A stretch of DNA of 64,000 nt from Eonycteris spelaea (Eukaryota; Chordata; Mammalia; Chiroptera; Pteropodidae): assembly GCA_003508835.1 (NCBI GenBank), contig PUFA01000568.1, forward strand, positions 62,001 to 126,000, given 5' to 3'. How positions within the stretch are numbered: the stretch's first letter is position 1; each line of letters begins with the position of its first letter. Of this stretch, positions 23,171 through 33,930 are shown piece after piece. The position numbers were made by a program, and so were the translations under genes. The notes beneath the pieces were generated by a model. The model did not search any database, was not told the origin of the DNA, and saw nothing but the letters and a program-made list of their open reading frames with translations.

Positions 23171-23860
23171 GGGGCGCGGGGCGGGGGCAGTAGCAGTCCT
23201 GCAGCAAGACAGACAAGGCTTTCTTTGTGGATTAATTGGTCAGGAAAGAAACTTTTTATATTGTCAAGAGGCATTTAAGCTGCTAATTCTTGATTGTGAA
23301 AACTACTTTTCCTGGGCAATGCTCTTTAAGGAAAAAACTTCAGTCTAGTGATTGGTGACTAAGGAACGATGGAATACAGGGAATTGGCGGGATCTTGGCT
23401 CCTAATAATTTCCTTATCCAATGAAAAGCATTTCCTATTTGAGACCCCAAGAGTTCCCCGGCCCTCAGTCCAGCCCGGACTTTGGGCCTTTTCTTGTGTC
23501 CTGTTTGTTAAAGGCATGCTTGGCTACAGCATTCAAGAGGGCCATTCCTTACAAAGGGAAAGAGATAAATATAAATAAGCTCACATTTTGAGAATGAGCG
23601 GTTTGCTGTAAGAAGCTCTGGCAGCCCAGATCTGCAACTTGGGCTGGGCCTAACCTTTCCCTGTAAAAAAAAAAAAAAAAAAAAGGGATTAAATATGCAC
23701 ACTTTTAAAAGTGCGAGTTGCCCGTTCACATGTTTATTAGCTAATTTTCTACAGGCATGAGCACACTTTCTCATCTAGCACACACTCTTTCTGGGGTAAG
23801 TCTCTTTGAGAAAGATTCGATTTGGGCGTTTGGGGGTGGGGTGGGGGTGGGGGCGGCGGT
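23161..23860 (+). promoter_or_regulatory. LPAR4: Candidate LPAR4 promoter and first-exon region
   Basis: A locally GC-richer, repeat-free segment 8-9 kb upstream of the coding exon. It contains a G14 run followed by CGCGGGGCGGGGG (23161-23187), several CCAAT/ATTGG words (near 23234, 23350 and 23416), a TATA-like TATAAATA at 23570-23577, and a strong splice-donor match GGG|GTAAGT at 23795/23796. Known LPAR4 genes have non-coding 5' exon(s) and the whole CDS in the last exon, so a promoter is expected at about this distance. The assignment is inference; no transcript was consulted. Confidence 0.3.
23831..23859 (+). other. G-quadruplex-capable tract
   Basis: Four G runs of 4-5 separated by single T residues (GGGGGTGGGGTGGGGGTGGGGG pattern, positions 23832-23853) just downstream of a candidate splice donor. 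A second G-rich tract lies at 23161-23187. Confidence 0.8.
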
Positions 23861-24734
23861 GTAAACAAACCAGTAGAAACGCCTTGAGTGTTTGGAGAAA
23901 GAAGTTAGACTTCAACTATGAAGTGCTGAACAGATCGTCGTGCTGAATGGTAAAAAAAAAAAAAGGCAAGGTTTCTATTGTTTTGGCAATAATATTGTTT
24001 CGGTGGAAGAGATACAGAACTTTCAGGCTGTTGTTTAATGTAAAACACAGTTGTCCTAAGGAGCTGACTTAAAATCACAGAGTTGAACAGTTTAGAAATT
24101 CTTTCGGCTCGTTTTATATTTATTTGGTTTACAATTGATTGTAAGCTAATGTGGTTTCTATTATGCTGAGGTTTCTTCTAAGAAAACTATATGTGGCATG
24201 CCTTTGATGTCTAATTGTTTATGGAGAATGTGACATTTGCTATATTGAATAATTCATGAACTTGACTATAAAGAAACATTTAAATGAAAAACTAATTCTG
24301 GCATAAATTGAATTTGCTATTATATGTGAAATTGCTGTTTTTATACAAATTCAATAATGTGATATATTTAAATTCTCTTCTTGTATATCCTGAATATTTT
24401 AAAGATTTTTTAGCAACAAGATCTTGTCGAATTGATAAATATTGTAGTTTAATTACTTTGTTTTAGAAAATACAGTAATGCAATTCATCATTATTCCACA
24501 TGGACAACACCAGCCAAATCCAAAGTTTAGAGCATTTCCGAGCTTGTTGTGGTTATTCATTTTGCTCTTTACAAATGATACCATCTTTCTTTTTTCCTTG
24601 ACTACCATGAAGACAACAAATAAAAACCTAAGCTCCAAATTATCCAGTGGCTTTTGAAACATGTTAATTTTTCAGAACAAATTCCAAAAACATTATACCA
24701 TCAGCAGAGATTTTAAATCCTTTTTCCTTGTCAG

Positions 24735-24882
24735 CAGATGAAAAGTTTACACCCGTGCTAAAAAAGATGAGTTCAGCTGATAAATTTGGTGTCTACACTC
24801 TAAAGCACGTCCTGCCAATCAGAGATGTGAATGAAAGCCCTATTGGAACAATCACACCAGTCTTTCAGAATGTGTACTCTCT
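24735..24882 (+). other. Candidate internal exon of LPAR4 (5' UTR) or other transcript
   Basis: Preceded by a pyrimidine-rich acceptor (TTTTTCCTTGTCAG ending 24734) and followed by a consensus donor (CT|GTAAGT at 24882/24883). One frame is open from 24668 to a TAA at 24884-24886 and reads KFTPVLKKMSSADKFGVYTL, then KHVLPIRDVNESPIGTITPV. It has no good start codon. I do not recognise the peptide. It may be an untranslated LPAR4 exon or chance. Confidence 0.25.
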
Positions 24883-24886
24883 GTAA

Positions 24887-25504
24887 GTTAAAAGAGAGTA
24901 CTGGGAAGATGCCACACAGCAACACTCAGGCCAAGCTTAGCTAAAACTTCATCTATTCAATTCTTTTTGAGAGAAAATTCAGCGAGAATTGTTACCCTTA
25001 AAGTGGTATGGTGAGGGCCTAATTGTGTAGTTGCCTTTTTTCCTATGGTCATCAGGTATTAGTTTGCTTTGTATCTTCTTAATGAGGAGAAAAAAAAAAC
25101 CCTATAATATATTTGTGAATGTTAGTACTGAAAATTGGGAGCTTAATAAGAGGTCCCCTACCATTGGGAATCCAGCCTCACTTTTAATAGATAAGTAATT
25201 GATTATGAGAACAATGATAGGATAGTAGTCTACTGATTCTATATGGTTATATTCTGAAGTACTTTGATAATTTTATATTTTGAGGAGAGGGATGAATGGG
25301 GAACAGGTAGCAAAGATCAGGATTAAGACCTAGACAATTAGAGCTGATATACCTGCTGATATGGGCATATAGATAGAGAATGAGAAAATGAAGGCATTAG
25401 GAAGACTTTAGAGTATAAATGGTTTCTTAATCTGTGATTATTAGCTTCTGGCACTAAATTAATAAATATTTATTTCAGATATTAATAGCTCTTACTATGT
25501 ATGC
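24887..25504. other. Putative LPAR4 intron, single-copy
   Basis: No gene, RNA or repeat recognised apart from a short A-tract near 25090. Confidence 0.5.
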
Positions 25505-25635
25505 CTGACTAAATAGACTTGTGGTGATTCATTTTGCAGTATATATGCAAATATCAAATCACTGTTTTGTATACCTGAAACTAATATAGTTTGTATGTCA
25601 ATTATACCTCAATTAAAAAAATAAAATAAATCTAG
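25505..25635 (+). mobile_element. L1 3' terminus (sense)
   Basis: About 130 bp of L1 3' UTR end: ATCAAATCACTGTTTTGTAT, ACCTGAAACTAATATAG, GTCAATTATACCTCAATT and an A-rich tail (AAAAAAATAAAATAAA). Confidence 0.85.
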
Positions 25636-28600
25636 CAATAATTTCATTGAGTCTAATAAAATTTAATACCCTTCACCTCATACTTTGAGGGCTTAAATTT
25701 TTTATTGTTGTTGCCGTGAGAAAAGGGAGCAGGGAAAACAACTGACAGGAGGAAACATTCAATGAGGCCATGCCATAACACCAGTTGAAGGCTGCTGTCA
25801 AATTAAAGTCAAAGGTGTAAGGAGACATGAAACTGAAGTCCAGAAAGGGATTGTGATTTACTATCACACAGTTAGCTAGTGATGGGGTCAGATGTAGCTA
25901 TATTGAATTAATACCAAATATGAAAACCTTCTGGGTAATTCGAACTTCCAAGTTTTCTTAGACTTCAAATAAAAAGTTTTAATTATAATCTGTACTGGTT
26001 GTGAAAGCCATAAAAAGAAAGAATGTTAATGTTTCTGTCTTTTCTTAAGATAAACTAGTAAAACAATATTAATTTTCATTCTAGGAATACTGCTCTCTGG
26101 AGGAGTGTGAAAATCAATTCTCCTTAATATTAAGGTGATCTCAAATATATTTTAAATTATCTAATTTTATTATTTTTAATTTAGTTCTCTTAGATTGGAA
26201 AAAAAAGTATTTCAGGAGAGGTGGAGTAATATTTAGTAGTCTGCTTTGTTTAGGTCTGCTTTGTTCAGAAAGATGGGTGTAGCAATAGTATAAGTTTGGC
26301 ACCAGTAGATGACTCTACTTTATAGGCAGTAAATGAGTAGGGTTCAAATGCAGGTGCTACTTGTAAAAATTTCATTGCAACATATATTTTTGTTTCTATA
26401 TAAATATTGTGCAGAATTGTGATTTGGATATGTTATGCACATGCTATATTGGGTAGGCCTAGGGCATCATAGTGTAGGCAGCAGTGATTGTCAGTGTGCT
26501 AATACCCAGTAATTGAAGACTCGCTCATATCACTATAATTCAGGGGAGAAATAAATCCAATTGGCTTGAGGTTCGGGTGAGAGACAAGGCAGTGAGGTCT
26601 GCACCTGTTGTTCCAGTCTTCTTTCTCTTCCCTATCAAGGGCCTTGCCCAATAGTAAACAGCTGTTATCAGAGAAAAAGAAAAGGGGTGGGGGGAAAGAA
26701 AGAACAAAGAACCAATATAACTTCAGGCCAAAAAAGAAATATCCTTTGTTCAGTTATTTTTTAATGTAATGTATTACCTTATGGAAGTGTAAGAAATATT
26801 TTTTTATGCCTTTTGTCATTAGTTATCTTTAAATGGTTATAGGTTACACAGACTCATGGACTTTATGCTTATCAATATAACTAATAAACATGGCAAAGCA
26901 GTGACAGGTTTGGAAAATAATTTTTTTTCTGCAATTCTGTAAATAAATGAAATCCAAAACATTTAGATATCATTTTAAAATATGTTGGCTCTCCATTTTA
27001 TTCTGATTTATATCAATTAATTCATGATCTTGACATATGTTTTAATTGAAAATCTCTCTCCTTGTCCCACTGTTATGACTAATTCTATTTCACAGTATTT
27101 ATTGGAGGAAATCCCTAACCACTGTACTCCAGAAATTCATTGATTACCAAAGTCTCGGATAAAATTGATGCCAGAATTTGTTTTTGAAACTAATGTAGTG
27201 AGTAACCACTCTCCTGGTAAAAGCTTTCTCTAAAATTCTAATTTTATTCTTCAACTTTTTTTGTAATTAGTACTTCCAATTTAATCACATATTAAATAAG
27301 TCAAAAATCCAGAATGAATAGAGGATTGTAATTGTTTATTGGTAATCCAGGCAATTTTGGTATATGATGAATATTGATTCTTTGTTTTTAAGCCCTCTTT
27401 TCCACTGTATATACCTTTAGAGATGGGAGACATGTTTTTTTATTTCATATTATCAGGATCAGTATTCAAGAATACCAAATGCATTGGTATTCAAAATTTA
27501 TAACAATTTTGCCTGTTCAAATATGTGGATAAAACTGAATTCCCTAGTTGGCATGTATGAGCCTCACGGAATTTGGAAAATGACTCTTTTAGGAACACCC
27601 CAAAATTTTGCTCAAAGATCTGAGACTTCTGCTAAGATGATATATTGTCTCAAGTCCTCAAGACAATTTCATAATATGAGGTTTGAGCAATTTCTCTGCA
27701 GTTGTCTTAACGATATACTAAAATGCTAGGGAAAATAACTTCTACTTTAGTAGGTTTGATGCAATCTTTGGCCCCTCAATGTTGAGCATGAAAGCCACAT
27801 TATTTTCTAAAGATTAGACTGTGTCATCAGTGAAGGGTTAGTGAGAGACTGGAGTATTTTTTTTTTTTGTATGTTAAAAAAAGCAAGTTAATCCCTAAGA
27901 ATAGGGATCCACTCAGATTAGGGCCTGTGTCAGCTTCCTGCTTTTTTTTTTTTTCTCAATAAAGTGGGAAAATAAAACAGCCATAATAAACTCAGTGTAA
28001 ACCAAATTCAACATAGAAAAACATTTTTAAAAAAGATATTTCTTGCATCAAAAATACACAAAGTGTATTTTTATAGAGCCAAAAGTCTAACTCCACTTTC
28101 TCTAGGAGACTCAAAGACCCAAACATGGTATATTTCATTAAAATTAGAATTTTTTAAAAAAGAAAAAATTGTGAAACACTAGTAAGAACTGTCCAAATTG
28201 GCTCCATATGTATAGGTCAAAGTTAAAATTTCATTGAGGTCAGATTCTCTTTGGTCAAACTCCAGGTGACCTGCTTCCTGCCCAGTTCTCAATGAAAATA
28301 ACATCCACACCAGCCCTCTGACCCCTCCTAGGTGAATTAATTGTTGGATAATTGACTGCAAAGATCTTCACAAGACAATAGTCTAATGCTACTTGTGGTG
28401 GAAGATGTATTAACTGTGTTAAGCCTACTTTTTTTTCTTCTTCATCTCATCTGAAGCTCAAGAGTTGGCCCTTGCCTTCATTGAGTGCAACATATGTTAG
28501 CCATTTAGGAAAATCTAGTGGTTAAAAACACTTTTTTTAATCAAAAGAAAGGAAGCCAGTCAGAAAGAGACCTTATCTGAATATTGTTGATTTCTCCTTC

Positions 28601-28870
28601 AGAATCAGCTTAAGAGCCAAATACCTCTTTGATTTTTTTTTTTTTTTTTACCACAGCTCAGTGGGAGATATTCTTTTGGAGGCACCTCCTGGATTGTCCT
28701 GTTATGAGAAAAATTGTGTCGTTAAGGTTGAAACTCAAGAGGGGCTTTCTGATGTATAAGGTATACATGGTGTTAAGAGAAGGATATTTTGCTAATATGA
28801 AGTTCAGCATATCAAGAAAGACAGAGTCATAGGCGTCCAGTTGTGTTGGGAGGGAGAAGGAAAAAGTTTC
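25636..28870. other. Putative LPAR4 intron, single-copy
   Basis: Long AT-rich stretch with no convincing gene. A possible MIR scrap is at about 25845-25890. Short ORFs on both strands (for example 27484-27729 +) show no family signature or splice context. Confidence 0.5.
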
Positions 28871-28874
28871 TATA

Positions 28875-29100
28875 ATGTTTCTTTGTGGTTAGGTAGAACT
28901 GAATACTGGCAAGCTCATAAAGCTCTTCACAAGCCCTGCTGAATCTTCCTAGTCTTAGCTGTGAGGCTCAGAGGTATGTTTATACAGGAAGAGAAACAGT
29001 ATAGCCAAGTTACAGAGCGAACCAGTGTCTGAGTCAGAAATAGAACTCCTTGCTTCCAATGCTGTGTTAAGTCTCAGCACCACACCCTCACTGCTAGACA
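28875..29100 (-). mobile_element. MIR SINE, diverged
   Basis: Weak antisense MIR: AAGCTCTTCACAAG.., GAGGCTCAGAGGTATG, then TTACAGAGCGAACCAGTGTC and a CCAATGCTGTGTTAAG end. Confidence 0.5.
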
Positions 29101-32058
29101 GCAAAGGAGCCATGTGTTCAAGCAAGGGAAAGCAATGAATAGGGCTTTAGTGGCAGTCTTCCCATGACCTCTCTTCAGTATTGAGAATGTAATGCTTTCT
29201 TATCTGTGGCCCTTTCTCTCCTACAGGATTTGGTTACTCAAAGAAGCAGAGCAGACTGCCTGCTGTGGGTATAGTGTATATGTTCTGAGAGACATAAAAC
29301 TGAATGGAAAACTAAGGAGACAGAGCTCACCTCTTTGAAACACACCATCTTGAGCAATACAAAATATACAAAATAATACATAGCCGGTGAGCTAGAAGCA
29401 TGCTGTGTAAATGGGTCACCAGTGGAACAGACTGGAGGGACTCTGGACAGGGGTGAAAGGCTTCTATTATGAAAGCATTTTCCAAGTAAAATAAACTTAC
29501 TGGAAGTACTTATTGTAGAATGCAAGTGCAAGCAGATCCTAATGAATGAGTTTTGGCTTTAATGTTAGGGGTTTGCAGTCCCATAATTTATTCAAATTGT
29601 GTGATTATGTTAGAGGGATATTTTTACTACCTTGATTTCTTTCAACAATGAAGAAAAAAGAGGCCTCCAGACTAATGAGTAGGGGTGTTAAAATAATATG
29701 TAAAGTGGTTTAAGCAGTAAGAAGTTTGCTATTCTCTTTTTCTGTCTGCTACCTCATTGGTGAAAATTTACAGAAACTTAGGTCTCCAGTTTTCAAAGAG
29801 AGGTTTGAAATTCACTGACTGAAATTTTTCAGATTCTTCCTGGTTTTTTATTTTCTGATTAGCTTCAGGGACCTTAAACATAGTGATTACATACTGTTCT
29901 TTCTGAGAAAACTGAAAGGAGTGAGGCAAAGCAAGATAGAATAGGATTGGAGTAATTATGAACTAGAAATACTCCCTAAAGCCCTGAATACAAATTAGAT
30001 GGCAGTACTGACTTCTCCCCAGCAAGATCCTCTTTTTCACCTTTTCTTCTCTTTCTCTCGATTCTCCACTTTTCTTTCTCTGCTACTTTCTTTTCTATCT
30101 CCTCTTCTGCTCTGGCCATCTCTTTTTATTTCTTCTCATCTGTTTTTTTCCCACTCCTGGACCTTACTTGGTCTAGGTTCCTACTATACTCTGCTTTTAT
30201 ATATCAAGATTACTTGTGGCACAAGTTGAGCTGGCTTATGGCACAAAATGGTCAAGAAAGAATATAATCTTAGTGCAGTGTTAGACTCAGAGGAAGCACT
30301 CCATAAAGATTTTTGAATGAGAATTAAAGAATAGCAAGTTTCCAATTTTAACTTGAAAGCTTCAGCTATTAAAATAATACTCTTTTTGCTTTGTACTCTG
30401 TATCTTTAGAGAAATCTCTCTCTCATTCCCTCTCTCTCTCATTCTCTCTCTCTCTCTCCCTCTCTTTCTTTCTCCCTCTCTCCCTCCCCCTCTCTCTAGG
30501 CACTGCAATGAGTGAATTATTTTTTCCTAAACCATTTTTTTTTCTCAACTGAACACTGGTTGAAGCAACTTCAGATATCTATAACTCTGGTGGGTTCCCC
30601 CATCCACTTCCTTTTTTGTTATATAAAGAGGTGCTTTGACCTATTTCTTGAGAGTTGGAAGGAAAGAGTGATGTAAGGAGGAATCACTTAAGAAAAATGC
30701 CTTTCACAATCATGTAAAAACAGTTATGTAAATACAGTCATGTAAAAACCTTTTTTTGTTATATCAGAGGATAAAGACCACTTTTATTCCATATCACCCT
30801 CATTGAAAATAATTTATTCAGCAGCTACTTGTCCATAGTGTATTATAGAGCATTTGAAAGAAAGTCCTTGTCTAATGGCAGCTGTTGATCTAGGAGAAGG
30901 TTACTATGATTTCTGTATGCACCTTTGAACAATGTTGGCCCAGATACTCAACAGAAATGATTACATCAATGACTGTCACATGGACAAGTAATGGCATGAA
31001 TGGACAATAACTGGCCAAGTCAGAAGTGTACAGTGAGTGAAGTAGAGGGATGGCTGTTTATGTCAAATCTACCTTTCACATTTCACTTGCATTTACCAGA
31101 AAAGGCTTTATTGACTAAGGATATTTTAGGAGCTGAAGGCATGAAAGTAAGTGATGGAATGGGTAGTGGGAGAGGGAGAAGTAAGGCATCTTAGGTTTAG
31201 GGTCTATCATGAGAGAAGCTTGGAAAGAGGACCACAACCTGCAGGAGGGAAATGCTGATATCATTTGAATTATCTTTCTAGAAAGGCAGTGTAATAAAGT
31301 GAACAACTTTTAGCCAGAAACTTTAATTAACTGAGGGATTTCTGTGTTTTTGAACTCTTTTTTTTTTAGAAGAAAAAGGTGAATCAACAGTTTACTTCAG
31401 AGTTTAGTCATAACTCTTTAAAGAACATGTCTTGGAGGTCCCATATCCACCTGCAGTCTTGTGCAATAGAACTAATAGTCAGACAATGAAGTTTAGCAGT
31501 ATTGGAGAGTAGACAATACAATTCAGAGTAGCTTAACCATCCTTTGATTAGGAAATAAAATCTGAATTCTTGTTCTGACTATACAAATTATACATTCTTC
31601 CAATTCCGATATTATTATTATTCTAGATTACATAATCCTCAGTTTCTGCTTCTGTAATATGGTGGTAAATTTCTGTCTTGTCTACCTTATGGTGTACTTT
31701 TAGGAATCAAGTAAAACTTGCTTTTGAAAATTAAAAAGTGCCATACAAATTTCAAAATATTGGCATTATTTTCACTATCAGAGCCTTTCCTGTCCCTGAC
31801 CTCCTTGGGCTCTCGTATAACCAACGCCTTATTCCTGTTCATTGCATTGCTACAGTATTACATTTATTGTATTGAGTGTGATCTCTTCCACTCTGGCAAC
31901 ATACTCTCATAGTACCTTTTAAGGTGTTCAAGAGGCACTTTCAAACCAAGTTGAATGTGCATGTTATTTCCAATCTGGGTGGACAGAATATGTTTTATTC
32001 CACGGAAATCATGGATGGAAGGCAGATTTAATGATTTGTTCCATCTTGTCTCCCATAG
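29101..32058. other. Putative LPAR4 intron, 3' part
   Basis: Single-copy DNA with one pyrimidine microsatellite (30412-30497). It ends with a polypyrimidine tract and AG at 32057-32058 (CCATCTTGTCTCCCATAG), the likely acceptor of the coding exon. Confidence 0.5.
30412..30497. repeat. (CT)n polypyrimidine microsatellite
   Basis: Imperfect CTCTCT/TTCC repeat, all pyrimidine except an occasional A. Confidence 0.95.
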
Positions 32059-32135
32059 GACGAAATAATTTCCTACCAGTCCCTAGTCTCAGAGTGGTGA
32101 ACCCTGCAGCCAGCAGGCCTCCTGAAAAAAAATCC
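32059..32135 (+). other. LPAR4: 5' UTR part of the LPAR4 coding exon
   Basis: Runs from the AG acceptor at 32057-32058 to the ATG at 32136. The frame upstream of the ATG happens to stay open back to 32031, but the homologous protein starts MGDRRF, which fixes the start. The start context is moderate (T at -3, G at +4). Confidence 0.55.
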
Positions 32136-33247
32136 ATGGGTGATAGAAGATTCACTGACTTCCAATTCCAAGATTTAAATTCAAGCCTCAGACTCCAGTT
32201 GGGCAATGCTACTGCCAATAATACTTGCATTGTTGATGATTCCTTTAAGTATAATTTGAATGGTGCTGTCTACAGTGTTGTATTCATCCTGGGTCTGATA
32301 ACCAACAGTGCCTCTCTGTTTGTCTTCTGCTTTCGCATGAAAATGAGAAGTGAGACTGCTATTTTCATCACTAATTTGGCTCTATCTGATTTACTCTTTG
32401 TCTGTACTCTACCTTTCAAAATATTTTATAATTTCAACCGCCACTGGCCTTTTGGTGACACTCTCTGCAAGATCTCTGGAACTGCATTTCTCACCAACAT
32501 CTATGGGAGCATGCTCTTCCTCACCTGTATTAGTGTGGATCGTTTCCTGGCCATTGTCTATCCCTTCCGATCTCGTACCATTAGGACCAGGAAGAATTCT
32601 GCCATTGTGTGTGCTGGAGTCTGGATCCTAGTCCTCAGTGGTGGTATTTCAGCTTCTTTGTTCTCAACCACTAATGTCAACAATGCAACCACCACTTGCT
32701 TTGAGGCTTCTCCAAACGTGTCTGGAAGACTTATCTGTCTAAAATCACCATATTTATTGAAGTTGTTGGGTTCATCATTCCTCTGATATTGAATGTTTCT
32801 TGTTCTTCTGTGGTGCTAAGAACTCTTCGCAAGCCTGCTACACTGTCTCAAATTGGGACCAATAAGAAAAAAGTACTGAAGATGATCACAGTGCATATGG
32901 CAGTCTTTGTGCTATGTTTTGTACCCTATAACTCCGTTCTCTTCCTGTATGCCCTGGTGCGCTCCCAAGCCATTACCAATTGCTTTTTGGAAAGATTTGC
33001 TAAGATCATGTACCCAATCACCTTGTGCCTTGCAACTCTTAACTGTTGTTTTGACCCTTTCATCTATTACTTCACCCTTGAGTCCTTTCAGAAGTCTTTC
33101 TACATCAATACTCATATCAGGATGGAGACCCTATTTAAGACTGAAACTCCTCTGACAGCAAAACCTTCCCTTCCAGCTATTCAAGAGGAAGTTAGTGATC
33201 AAACAACACAAAATGGTGGTGAGTTAATGCTAGAATCTACCTTCTAG
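32136..33247 (+). CDS. LPAR4: Lysophosphatidic acid receptor 4 (LPAR4/P2Y9/GPR23), with a one-base frameshift
   Basis: Class A G-protein-coupled receptor for lysophosphatidic acid at the plasma membrane, intronless in its coding part. The deduced protein follows human LPAR4 almost residue for residue: start MGDRRF, N-glycosylation sites at N15, N24, N28 and N183, TM1 N57, TM2 D85, C111-C188 disulphide pair, DRF (D135-F137) in place of DRY, CFVPYN in TM6, DPFIYY in TM7, C-terminus ending LMLESTF. The span is 1112 nt, one base short of 370 codons plus stop. After E190 (32703-32705) the family has GGC TTC, but here one G is missing, so the frame changes and hits TGA at 32784-32786, leaving about 216 residues without TM5-7. 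The restored frame is open from there to TAG at 33245-33247. Either a recent loss or a sequencing error; identity of the gene is not in doubt. Confidence 0.97.
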
Positions 33248-33746
33248 GTACAAGAACTGTCTTTAGGTCCAGAGATGGTTTCTTCTATGATTTTTTCTAT
33301 GCTATGAATGAGAGAAAATATTTGAAGTTAATGATACTAAGAATAGATTAATGTACTGAATACAGTCAGATACACTTATTTGAACATTTACTGTACATAT
33401 GCTGTTTGTTCAATAGTTATAGGTCAGATCTAATTACAAAACATCAAAAGTGAATACCAAACTCTTTTGCTGGGTTGAAATTTCATTGTATCACATCATA
33501 TAAGTGGCCAGTGGCCTTGACTTTACTTATATGGAGATTACTTTCAGACTTTCAAAAAGTTACTTCTATTTCAATAATATTTTGAAATTAGGTTAGGCCT
33601 ATAAATATAGAACGAATTCAGGGATTATTTAAAAAAAACTTTGTGTTACTACTGATATATGCTAATTTTTCTTTGAAATGTCATCAAGTTTGTTTTAGCA
33701 CAAGAACATATTTTAACCTGACATTATTAAGAAAAAGAGTTGATAA

Positions 33747-33790
<44 letters not shown>

Positions 33791-33930
33791 TTATAATATA
33801 TTATAGTGAAAGCAGAAACATAAATTGTGTTTGCATAAATAAGGGTAGAAAGAAACAGAAAATTAACTGGATTTACATATTTGCACTCACTGGCAGTGTC
33901 AGTATTTTTTTAAAATCCTTCCTGTTTTTA
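33248..33930 (+). other. LPAR4: LPAR4 3' UTR / downstream flank
   Basis: AT-rich, no ORF. Includes a TA microsatellite at 33750-33806. Candidate AATAAA signals lie further down (for example 34902-34907), but none can be assigned as the real cleavage signal from sequence alone. Confidence 0.5.
33750..33806. repeat. (TA)n microsatellite
   Basis: About 17 perfect TA units, then an imperfect ATAATATATATTATAATATA stretch, 500 bp after the LPAR4 stop. Confidence 0.95.

Noticed and set aside
32009..32230. Minus-strand ORF across the LPAR4 start, and other-frame ORFs at 32350-32631, 32907-33155 and 32912-33115
   Set aside because: Shadows of the LPAR4 coding frame.
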